Source: an uncultured Collinsella sp.
GTDB lineage: Bacteria > Actinomycetota > Coriobacteriia > Coriobacteriales > Coriobacteriaceae
Assembly (NCBI GenBank): GCA_900556675.1
Contig: USQE01000100.1
Location: 1 to 5,282, forward strand
Length of the DNA stretch: 5,282 bases
Reading direction: 5' to 3'
Numbering within the stretch: the first letter of the stretch is position 1; every line of letters begins with the position of its first letter. The position numbers and the translations under genes are program-made. Shown piece by piece: positions 1 through 5,282 of this stretch. A model generated the notes under the pieces. The model ran no database searches. It was not told where the DNA came from and saw only the letters and a list, made by a program, of their open reading frames with translations.

Positions 1-508
1 GGTGGAGCCGCTGGGGTTTTCGCTCGACGACAAAACGGTGCGTCGCGCCGGCCTGGGCTACTGGCAAAACCTGGACGTGACCACCTATGCCAGCTGGGAG
101 GATTTCCTTGCGCGCAATGGTCTCTCCCCTGCCGACGAGCGCCTGCATCTGCTGACCAAAAAGGCACGCCGCACCTATGCGCAGAGTACCTACCGCGATG
201 GCGACTACTTGGTCTTTGGCAGCGAGAGCTCGGGCATTCCCGAGCCACTGCTTGCCGCGGCGCCCGAGCGCTGCGAGCGCATCCCCATGCTGCGCGATTG
301 CGACTCACTCGATAACGCCGAGGCTTGGGAAGCTCACGAGGAATCGCTGGGGCATACCGAGGACAGCCACGAGGCCATTCTTCAACAGGACATCTGCGGC
401 AACTTCGTCAACCCGGACGACTACCGCATCAGCGCCCTCAACCTCTCCAACAGCGCCGCCATCGTCCTCTACGAAGCCCTGCGCCAAACAAGCTTTCCGG
501 GAATGTGA
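1..508 (+). CDS. trmL: tRNA (cytidine(34)-2'-O)-methyltransferase TrmL, 5'-truncated by window edge
   Basis: SPOUT-class (SpoU/TrmH family) methyltransferase. TrmL uses S-adenosylmethionine to 2'-O-methylate the wobble base (position 34) of certain leucine tRNAs in the cytoplasm. The reading frame is open to the left edge; the first full codon (GTG, position 2) is an internal valine, since the family's N-terminal strand and NTGNI-type motif 1 are missing, probably a few tens of residues. Visible from that codon: EPLGFSLDDKTVRRAGLGYW at about 2-21, as in E. coli and Bacillus TrmL; motif 2 GDYLVFGSESSGIP at 67-80; IPML at 94-97; motif 3 SALNLSNSAAIVLYEALRQ at 144-162, which forms the knotted AdoMet site. 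Odd: in E. coli TrmL the IPM and NLSN blocks are joined by a few residues, but here about 43 extra residues, rich in Asp/Glu, lie between them. The C-terminus SFPGM matches the family's usual end, and the last Met and the TGA stop lie inside the hairpin at 501-535. The family call is strong; the exact tRNA substrate is inferred. Confidence 0.9.
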   Translation, partial: VEPLGFSLDDKTVRRAGLGYWQNLDVTTYASWEDFLARNGLSPADERLHLLTKKARRTYAQSTYRDGDYLVFGSESSGIPEPLLAAAPERCERIPMLRDCDSLDNAEAWEAHEESLGHTEDSHEAILQQDICGNFVNPDDYRISALNLSNSAAIVLYEALRQTSFPGM

Positions 509-535
509 CAAAGGAACTATCCCTTTGTCACATTC
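501..535. repeat. Palindromic hairpin element, copy 1 (14-bp perfect stem)
   Basis: The left arm 501-514 (GAATGTGACAAAGG) is perfectly complementary to 522-535 (CCTTTGTCACATTC), with a 7-nt loop AACTATC. The trmL stop codon TGA (506-508) sits in the left arm, so the element overlaps the gene end. There is no T-run after either arm, so it is not a textbook intrinsic terminator, although it may end or protect the trmL transcript. It resembles the element at 1758-1792 in length, core (CAAAGG..CCTTTG) and loop (xxCTxTC), so I call it a copy of a dispersed palindromic repeat. A plain terminator or mRNA-stabilising hairpin remains possible. Confidence 0.85.
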
Positions 536-570
536 AAGCGCCACGCCGATGGCACACACGCCTAATTGAT

Positions 571-599
571 GCTCTAGATAAAGAGCCCTCACTTTTAAT
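571..599 (+). terminator. Weak candidate terminator: 5-bp hairpin followed by a short T-rich stretch
   Basis: GCTCT (571-575) pairs with AGAGC (582-586) around a 6-nt loop. TTTT follows at 593-596, after a 6-nt gap. The stem is short and the T-tract displaced, so this is weak as a terminator on its own. It could act with the strong hairpin at 501-535 to end the trmL transcript, or be chance structure in AT-rich DNA. Confidence 0.2.
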
Positions 600-628
600 C
601 AGAATTAACTAAAGTAAAATGAAGTTAA
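587..628 (+). promoter_or_regulatory. AT-rich upstream region, probable promoter of the AAA+ gene at 653
   Basis: This is the only clearly AT-rich patch in the window. TAAAAT at 615-620 matches the -10 consensus TATAAT at 5 of 6 positions and would give a leader of roughly 25-30 nt before the GTG at 653. TTTAAT at 594-599 is another 5-of-6 match. No good TTGACA-like box sits 16-18 nt upstream of either; TTGATG at 566-571 is too far from both. Small dyads overlap the region: ACTTT 591-595 with AAAGT 611-615, and TTAAT 595-599 with ATTAA 604-608. These could be an operator. The promoter location is likely, because the upstream gene ends in a hairpin, but the exact boxes are uncertain. Confidence 0.3.
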
Positions 629-640
629 ACGGCGGTGTGA

Positions 641-646
641 AAGGAG
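641..646 (+). promoter_or_regulatory. Shine-Dalgarno site for the GTG start at 653
   Basis: AAGGAG ends 6 nt before the GTG codon at 653-655, a near-ideal ribosome binding site. It decides the start: the downstream protein then begins MKYLENPFTPSFG, the expected N-terminus for this AAA+ family. It argues against the out-of-frame ATG at 619, whose upstream sequence is AAAGTAAA with no GGAG core. Confidence 0.8.
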
Positions 647-652
647 AGCCTT

Positions 653-1753
653 GTGAAATATCTCGAGAACCCGTTTACCCCCAGTTTTGGCGAGGTTCCT
701 GCCCATCTCGCTGGCAGACAACAGATTATTCGGGATTTGGACCGTGCCTTCTTGAGCCAGCGCAGGCGCCCAGAATTGACCTCGATTTTCTCAGGCGCGC
801 GTGGAACCGGTAAAACCGCTCTCATGTCGTCGCTCGCGACAAGGGCGGAATCCCACGGCTGGATAGCCGTAAAGACGACCGCGCTCCCGGGAATGCTTGA
901 GGAAATCGAGTTCGGGGCGAAACGTGCTGCCGGCCATCTTATCGACCCGTCTAAGAACTTCGAAGTCACCGGTCTCGGAATTGCACCGCTCGGCAGCGTT
1001 GAGGTCAATCGCGTTCACGATGCCTCAACCTGGCGTTATCGCATGAGCGACATCATCGACCAGCTCAACGAGGCGGGCACCGGTCTGCTCGTCACGGTTG
1101 ACGAGATGGACCCGACACTCGACGAGATGATTCAGCTCGCAGCGACGTATCAGCACTTTGTGACCGATGGAAAACGCGTCGCCCTGCTCATGGCGGGACT
1201 TCCCAACAACGTATCGACGCTACTGAACCACAAGACGGTCTCGTTCCTTCGCCGCGCCCAACAATATCATCTGGGTCGCATAGCCGACTATGACGTGCGC
1301 GAGGCCTTGATTCGCACGATCCAGGAAAACGATCGCCTGGCAGATGCTGAGGGAATCGATAGAGCCGTTCGCTCGATCTCTGGTTTTCCCTTCCTATTGC
1401 AACTCGTAGGCTACCGTGCCTGGGATCTCACAAGCGATTCGAAGGAAATCTCGTCACGCGACTTTGACCTGGGAATCAAAATCGCGCGCGACGAGATGGA
1501 CGACCGAATCCTCGCGGCAACCTATCGGGAACTCACTGCAGAGGACAAGCGATTCCTCATCGCCATGCTCGATGACGAAGAAGAATCCACCACCGCTGAC
1601 CTTGTCGAGCGCCTTAAGCGTTCGCCGCAGCAGGTCTCCCGCTACCGACGCCGCATGATAGATGCCGGCATCATCGGGGGACGAGGACGAGGGCTCGTCG
1701 CATTTGAATTGCCATTCTTCCGCGACTATCTCGCGGCTCAATGCGTGAAATAG
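653..1753 (+). CDS. AAA+ family ATPase with C-terminal winged-helix-like region ('AAA1')
   Basis: Complete 366-residue P-loop ATPase of the AAA+/archaeal-ATPase-like group, usually annotated only as 'ATP-binding protein' in actinobacteria; no pathway is established. N-terminal NPFTPSFGEVPAHLAGR (6-22) is the leader found before the P-loop in such proteins. Walker A is GARGTGKT at 48-55 (K54). Walker B is LLVTVDE at 145-151 (D150, E151). A sensor-1-like strand with AGLPNN lies at 181-186, a possible arginine finger in FLRRAQQ at 198-204, and a sensor-2/lid-like segment GFPFLLQLVGYRAW at 244-257. Residues about 290-360 look like a winged helix (DLVERLKRSPQQVSRYRRRM, then a glycine-rich wing), suggesting DNA or partner binding. 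There is no signal peptide or membrane segment, so it is probably cytoplasmic. The GTG start is set by AAGGAG 6 nt upstream. It is a paralogue of the gene at 4300-5282 and converges on the UvrA-like gene. Family and ATP binding are secure; the role is unknown. Confidence 0.88.
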   Translation: MKYLENPFTPSFGEVPAHLAGRQQIIRDLDRAFLSQRRRPELTSIFSGARGTGKTALMSSLATRAESHGWIAVKTTALPGMLEEIEFGAKRAAGHLIDPSKNFEVTGLGIAPLGSVEVNRVHDASTWRYRMSDIIDQLNEAGTGLLVTVDEMDPTLDEMIQLAATYQHFVTDGKRVALLMAGLPNNVSTLLNHKTVSFLRRAQQYHLGRIADYDVREALIRTIQENDRLADAEGIDRAVRSISGFPFLLQLVGYRAWDLTSDSKEISSRDFDLGIKIARDEMDDRILAATYRELTAEDKRFLIAMLDDEEESTTADLVERLKRSPQQVSRYRRRMIDAGIIGGRGRGLVAFELPFFRDYLAAQCVK

Positions 1754-1757
1754 AAGT

Positions 1758-1792
1758 CAATGAGGCAAAGGGGCTGTCCCTTTGCCTCATTG
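1758..1792. repeat. Palindromic hairpin element, copy 2 (15-bp perfect stem) between convergent genes
   Basis: The left arm 1758-1772 (CAATGAGGCAAAGGG) is perfectly complementary to 1778-1792 (CCCTTTGCCTCATTG), with a 5-nt loop GCTGT. It begins 4 nt after the AAA1 stop and ends 1 nt before the stop of the UvrA-like gene, filling the 40-nt convergent gap and well placed to act on transcripts from both sides. Neither side has a good T-run (TCTATAGG to the right; TCTATTTC on the opposite strand to the left), so it is not a canonical intrinsic terminator. It is closely related to the element at 501-535, and the stem differences are compensatory. A bidirectional terminator role is inference. Confidence 0.88.
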
Positions 1793-1793
1793 T

Positions 1794-4274
1794 CTATAGG
1801 TAGCGTCCAGTAATGCTCTTGGAGCAGACCGCGATATCCGCCGGCGTGCCGGCGCAGACGATTTGCCCGCCCGCGTCGCCACCGCCTGGGCCCATGTCGA
1901 CCACGTAATCGGCATTGCGGATAAGGTCGAGATCGTGTTCGATCACGATGACTGTGGCGCCCTTGGCAACGAGACCGTCAAACACGTTCAATAGCACCTG
2001 AACATCGAGCGGATGCAGGCCGATCGTGGGCTCGTCGAATACGAATACGGCATCGTCCTGCACGCGGCCCATCTCGCTCGCAAGCTTAAGACGCTGTGCC
2101 TCGCCGCCCGAGAGCGCCGGCGTGGGCTCGCCAAGTGTGAGATAGCCCAGGCCCAGGTCATGCAAGGTCTGCAAGCGCGTCTGAACCTTCTTGAGTCCCA
2201 GTGTGGCGTCGATGGCCTCGTCCACACTCATGTCCATGAGCTGCGGCAGCGTAAGCGGACTCCCGTCCTTGCCCTCGCGATGGATATGCGAGGCGGCCTC
2301 GGCGTAGCGCGAGCCGCGACATGCGGGGCAGACGATCTCGACGTCGGGCAAAAACTGCACGTCGAGCGATATCGAGCCCGTGCCATCGCACGTAGGGCAG
2401 CGCAAGGCGCCAGTGTTGTAGCTAAAGGCACCCGCCTTGTAGCCGGCTGCTTTGGCCTCGGACGTACGGGCGAAGGCGCGACGCAGCTCGTCATGAATGT
2501 CGGCATAAGTCGCCACTGTCGAGCGCACGTTGGCGCCGATAGGCGTAGCGTCAATCAGGTTTGCGCGGGCAATGCCTTCGGCATCGACCCAGCGCACATG
2601 TTTTGGCAGGCGCTCGCCGGCTGCCTGCGCCTTAAGCGCCGGGATGAGCGTCTCGAGCACCAACGTCGTCTTGCCCGAGCCCGAAACGCCCGTCACCGCG
2701 ACAAGGCGGCCGCGCGGGATATCGGCTTCGAGCGGCTTGACGGTATGGATGGCATCGGTTGCCATGCGGATGTGGCCCTGGTCGAACATTTCGTCGTCAG
2801 TCACCTGCGGACGCAAGCGCTTGGGGTCCGAGCGCAAAAACGGGGCGATGCGGCTGCCCTGCGATTGTTCGAGCTCGTCCACCGTGCCAGCGGCAATCAC
2901 ATTACCGCCGCCTGCTCCGGCAACGGGGCCCATCTCGACCAGATAGTCGGCTTCCGCCAGTACGCGCGTATCGTGGTCGACAACAACCACGGTGTTGCCG
3001 TCATCCACCAGATCGCGCATCACACCCACCAAGCCGTCGACATTGGCAGGATGCAAGCCGATCGAGGGCTCGTCCAGCACATAGAGCACGCCCGTCGATC
3101 GATTGCGCACCACGCGAGCAAGCTGCACGCGCTGGCGCTCACCCGTGGAAAGCGTGGCACCGGCGCGATCGAGTGAAAGGTAATCGAGACCCAGGTCGAC
3201 CAGACGACGGGCCGTGCTCAAAAACGAATCGCAGATATCCGTCGCCATGGGCCGCATCTCGGGCGGCAAGGATGCGGGCACCCCGCGCACCCACTCAATC
3301 GCCTCGCCCAGCGTCATGGCCGCCGCCTGCGCCAGATTGATACCGCGCACCTGGGGCTGGCGTGCCGCCTCGGAGAGACGCGTGCCGCTGCAGTCGCGGC
3401 ATGGGCCCTCGCGCAAAAAGCGCGCAACGCGTTTGAGGCCCTTGTCGTCCTTAACCTTGGCGAGCGCATTCTCGACGGTATAGACGGCGTTGTAATAGGT
3501 GAAGTCGAGCGGCGTGGCGCCCTCGCCGTTTTTGGGAACGTAGAGAATGTGCTTCTTGACCGCCGGGCCGTGGAACACGATATCGCGCTCTTGAGGCGTG
3601 AGCTGGTTAAACGGTACGTCGGTGCGTACGCCCATCTCGCCTGCCACCTGCTTCATCAGATCCCACATGAGCGTACCCCAGGGAAGCACTGCACCCTCGT
3701 TGATGGTCTTTGACTCGTCGGGCACCAGGCTCGCTTCGTCCACCTCGCGCATGACACCGGTGCCGCCGCAGGTAGGGCACGCACCACCGCTATTGAAAGC
3801 CAAATCCTCGGCACTCGGCGCGTAGAACTCGCGGCCGCATATCGGACACGTGAGCGACAGGCCCGCAGCCACGTTAAGGCTCGGCTCCACGCGCGCCCCG
3901 CAGTGCGGGCACACGTGATGGGCGCAGCGGCTAAAGAGCAGACGCAGGCTGTTGTTGAGCTCGGTCATGGTGCCAAAAGTGGAACGCACGCCCGGCACGC
4001 TGGGGCGCTGATGCAATGCGAGCGCCGCCGGCACGTGCAAGACCTCATCCACCTGGGCGTGTTCGGCCTGTGTCAGGCGACGTCGAGTATAGGTGCTGAG
4101 TGCTTCCAAGTAGCGACGCGAACCCTCGGCATAAAGAACCCCCAGCGCCAGCGAACTCTTGCCCGAACCCGACACGCCGGCAATACCCACGAGCTTTCCC
4201 AGCGGGATATCGATATCGACGTCCTTAAGGTTATGGACGCGCGCGCCACGCACCTCGATAGCCTGCGGGCTCAT
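1794..4274 (-). CDS. Class II UvrA-like ABC ATPase (no UvrB-binding domain)
   Basis: An 826-residue tandem ABC ATPase of the UvrA family (canonical UvrA is about 940). Counted from the ATG at 4274: Walker A GVSGSGKS 33-40; RSTFGTMTE 97-105; zinc cysteines C122/C125 and C143/C146, C166/C169 and C292/C295; ABC signature I LSTGERQR 375-382; Walker B D401/E402; H-loop H434. Second half: Walker A GVSGSGKT 529-536; zinc module C626/C629/C649/C652; signature II LSGGEAQR 721-728; Walker B D747/E748; H780. The stretch that in E. coli UvrA separates the first cysteines from CPICG, the UvrB-binding domain of roughly 115 residues, is reduced to about 17. That points to class II UvrA (UvrA2, DrrC-like), proteins tied to DNA-damage or DNA-binding-drug tolerance; the exact role here is inferred. 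Start: in-frame GTGs at 4307 and 4289 are alternatives. ATG 4274 was preferred because UvrA homology (IEVRGARVHNL) begins at residue 5 and AGGTGA lies 11 nt upstream. It is downstream of AAA2 in one operon. Confidence 0.9.
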   Translation of the reverse strand: MSPQAIEVRGARVHNLKDVDIDIPLGKLVGIAGVSGSGKSSLALGVLYAEGSRRYLEALSTYTRRRLTQAEHAQVDEVLHVPAALALHQRPSVPGVRSTFGTMTELNNSLRLLFSRCAHHVCPHCGARVEPSLNVAAGLSLTCPICGREFYAPSAEDLAFNSGGACPTCGGTGVMREVDEASLVPDESKTINEGAVLPWGTLMWDLMKQVAGEMGVRTDVPFNQLTPQERDIVFHGPAVKKHILYVPKNGEGATPLDFTYYNAVYTVENALAKVKDDKGLKRVARFLREGPCRDCSGTRLSEAARQPQVRGINLAQAAAMTLGEAIEWVRGVPASLPPEMRPMATDICDSFLSTARRLVDLGLDYLSLDRAGATLSTGERQRVQLARVVRNRSTGVLYVLDEPSIGLHPANVDGLVGVMRDLVDDGNTVVVVDHDTRVLAEADYLVEMGPVAGAGGGNVIAAGTVDELEQSQGSRIAPFLRSDPKRLRPQVTDDEMFDQGHIRMATDAIHTVKPLEADIPRGRLVAVTGVSGSGKTTLVLETLIPALKAQAAGERLPKHVRWVDAEGIARANLIDATPIGANVRSTVATYADIHDELRRAFARTSEAKAAGYKAGAFSYNTGALRCPTCDGTGSISLDVQFLPDVEIVCPACRGSRYAEAASHIHREGKDGSPLTLPQLMDMSVDEAIDATLGLKKVQTRLQTLHDLGLGYLTLGEPTPALSGGEAQRLKLASEMGRVQDDAVFVFDEPTIGLHPLDVQVLLNVFDGLVAKGATVIVIEHDLDLIRNADYVVDMGPGGGDAGGQIVCAGTPADIAVCSKSITGRYL

Positions 4275-4307
4275 CTTCTGTTCCGTCACCTTTATCACCC
4301 TACTCAC
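4275..4307 (-). promoter_or_regulatory. AAA2/UvrA-like gene junction with alternative starts and ribosome binding sites
   Basis: On the minus strand the AAA2 stop TAG (4302-4300) sits inside GTGAGTAG, where a GTG at 4307 opens the UvrA frame (8-nt overlap). Next comes GGGTGA, 5 nt before a GTG at 4289 (10-nt gap), then AGGTGA, 11 nt before the ATG at 4274 (25-nt gap). All three starts are in frame. Whichever is used, the spacing is tight and there is no room for a separate promoter or terminator, so translational coupling and a shared transcript are likely. Confidence 0.55.
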
Positions 4308-5282
4308 GCCATAAAACTCGATCGCGAATGTACGCGCCCAGCATGGGCACGGTAAACCGGACGAGGCCGTATCCAGCAGCCTCGATGACGCGCTCGCGAA
4401 TCAGGCTTGCGCGATATTTACTCGCCCAGCTCTGGGTGCGATCGCAACGCTCAATGATATCCGCCATGCGCGTCGGTTTGCCCTCGTCAACCGCCATGGC
4501 CTCGATAAAGAGGCGCTGTGGACTGCGCAGCCCATAATACAGGGGCGCGTCAACCGCTTCGTAGAACTCGGAGACGGCATCGGCGTAGCCAGCCTCGACA
4601 TCGCACACTTCAATGACCTGCGAGCCACGCCGGACAGCAGCCCGCCACATGTAATATCCCACCAGCTGAACCATATAGGGATGCCCCATGCTCTTGCGTG
4701 CCGCAAGGTCCGCCGTCTCCGCGTCAACGTAAAGACCGGCGTCTTTGACCGTCTGGATATATGAATCGCGCACCTTGGGCAAAGATATCGCCCCCAGCGT
4801 ACGCTGCTGGGCACGCCGCAAAAACGTCACGCTCGGCTCTTCGAGCAGATCGTCAACCATACTGGGCAAGCCGGCGAACACCAGCGCAAGACCGCGCTGG
4901 TCGCTATCGGGCAAGCCCGTGGCATCTTGATCTCCGAGCACCTGCTGATAGAGAACGGCAAGAGCCGCCAGTTCCTCGATAGACGCCGATTGCGCCTCGT
5001 CAATCGCAAACAGTATGCCCTTGCCTGGACCGAGCTTCTTGAGGCGCTCGTTGACCAGCCCTCGTAACGTCTCGCCCTTTGCCCGCGCCGCCTCGACCGA
5101 CATCCGGCCAAACGACGGCCCGAATTCCATTGACGTCACAACGGGTTTATTCGAGCGAAGCGCGTCGGCCAAGCGGTCGCATAAGCCAAGCGAAGCGGAA
5201 TCGGAGACAACCGCCCATCCGCGCTCACTGGCCAGACGTTGCAGCTCCCGCAGGAGAACTGTCTTGCCGCAGCCGCGGTTTC
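4300..5282 (-). CDS. AAA+ family ATPase with C-terminal winged-helix-like region ('AAA2'), 5'-truncated by window edge
   Basis: Paralogue of the ATPase at 653-1753. The frame is open through the right edge. The first complete codons read NRGCGKT (5280-5260), and the cut codon before them ends in GA, fitting the first Gly of a GxxGxGKT Walker A. The true start is therefore outside; by comparison with AAA1 about 47 N-terminal residues are missing, and the TTG at 5172 is an internal Leu. Of 326 visible residues (counted from the Asn): Walker A K6; Walker B GILFAIDE 88-95 (D94, E95); sensor-1-like AGLPSM 136-141; FLRRAQQ 153-159; lid-like GHPYMVQLVGYYMW 199-212; winged-helix-like C-terminus about 250-320, with ADIIERCDRTQSWASKYRAS at 273-292. 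It has about 11 more residues than AAA1 between Walker B and sensor 1 (around GLPDSDQRG). It is probably cytoplasmic, with no membrane segment visible. It lies immediately upstream of the UvrA-like gene, probably in the same operon, which is the best hint of a shared process. The biochemical role is unknown. Confidence 0.88.
   Translation of the reverse strand, partial: NRGCGKTVLLRELQRLASERGWAVVSDSASLGLCDRLADALRSNKPVVTSMEFGPSFGRMSVEAARAKGETLRGLVNERLKKLGPGKGILFAIDEAQSASIEELAALAVLYQQVLGDQDATGLPDSDQRGLALVFAGLPSMVDDLLEEPSVTFLRRAQQRTLGAISLPKVRDSYIQTVKDAGLYVDAETADLAARKSMGHPYMVQLVGYYMWRAAVRRGSQVIEVCDVEAGYADAVSEFYEAVDAPLYYGLRSPQRLFIEAMAVDEGKPTRMADIIERCDRTQSWASKYRASLIRERVIEAAGYGLVRFTVPMLGAYIRDRVLWRE

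Noticed and set aside
501..535. Canonical Rho-independent terminator
   Set aside because: The stem is strong, but no T-run follows it on either strand. The relation to the hairpin at 1758-1792 makes a repeat call safer.
536..652. Possible tRNA or small RNA gene in the trmL-AAA1 gap
   Set aside because: No cloverleaf, T-loop GTTCRA motif or strong structured RNA was seen; only short hairpins and promoter-like sequence.
619..813. Small plus-strand open frame starting at the ATG at 619
   Set aside because: It overlaps AAA1 in another frame, has no GGAG-type ribosome binding site, and its product looks like out-of-frame AAA1 sequence. The AAGGAG site at 641 serves the GTG at 653.
1990..3080. 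Direct DNA repeat near 2010-2035 and 3050-3075 (GGATGCA.GCCGATCG.GGGCTCGTC)
   Set aside because: It encodes the DEPxIGLHP Walker B region of each ABC half, so it reflects the ancient internal duplication of UvrA proteins rather than a separate repeat element.
2013..3176. Long plus-strand open frame (387 codons) antisense to the UvrA-like gene
   Set aside because: It lies entirely opposite a gene with complete, ordered UvrA motifs. Its translation has no recognisable domain and is rich in Arg, Ala and His, as expected for the complement of GC-rich coding DNA.
1794..4307. Canonical excision-repair uvrA
   Set aside because: The UvrB-binding domain is missing and the length is about 110 residues short, so no uvrA symbol was assigned.
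4300..5172. AAA2 as a complete 290-residue protein starting at the TTG at 5172
   Set aside because: The upstream codons continue in frame to the window edge and encode a Walker A motif that matches the paralogue, so the TTG is internal.

Overview
The window is GC-rich and densely coded, with GTG starts and one AT-rich intergenic patch. The proteins read as Actinomycetota. The AAA+ family with an N-terminal NPFxPxFG motif, the UvrA-like ABC protein and the palindromes with a CAAAGG..CCTTTG core suggest a gut Coriobacteriia (Collinsella-like) genome. That placement is inference from gene style, not a database result.

Layout, left to right. (1) The 3' part of a plus-strand tRNA 2'-O-methyltransferase gene (trmL, 1-508); its first codons lie outside the window and it carries an unusual 43-residue insertion. 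(2) A 14-bp perfect hairpin at 501-535 that contains the trmL stop codon, followed by a short AT-rich promoter-like region. (3) A complete plus-strand AAA+ ATPase gene with a C-terminal winged-helix-like region (653-1753, 'AAA1'). (4) A second hairpin at 1758-1792, clearly related to the first, in the convergent gap. (5) A minus-strand UvrA-like ABC ATPase gene (1794 to about 4274) that keeps all its zinc modules but lacks the UvrB-binding domain, so it is a class II UvrA rather than the excision-repair UvrA. (6) A second minus-strand AAA+ ATPase gene ('AAA2', 4300 to beyond the right edge), a paralogue of AAA1, directly upstream of the UvrA-like gene. The window cuts it inside its Walker A motif.

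AAA2 and the UvrA-like gene look like one operon: their boundary is between an 8-nt overlap and a 25-nt gap, depending on the start codon. AAA1 converges on them from the other side. A UvrA-like protein without UvrB docking, bracketed by two homologous AAA+/winged-helix ATPases, is the most system-like arrangement here. No function for the AAA+ family can be read from the sequence. The clearest new structural observation is the pair of hairpins, which have the same length and differ by compensatory base-pair changes.
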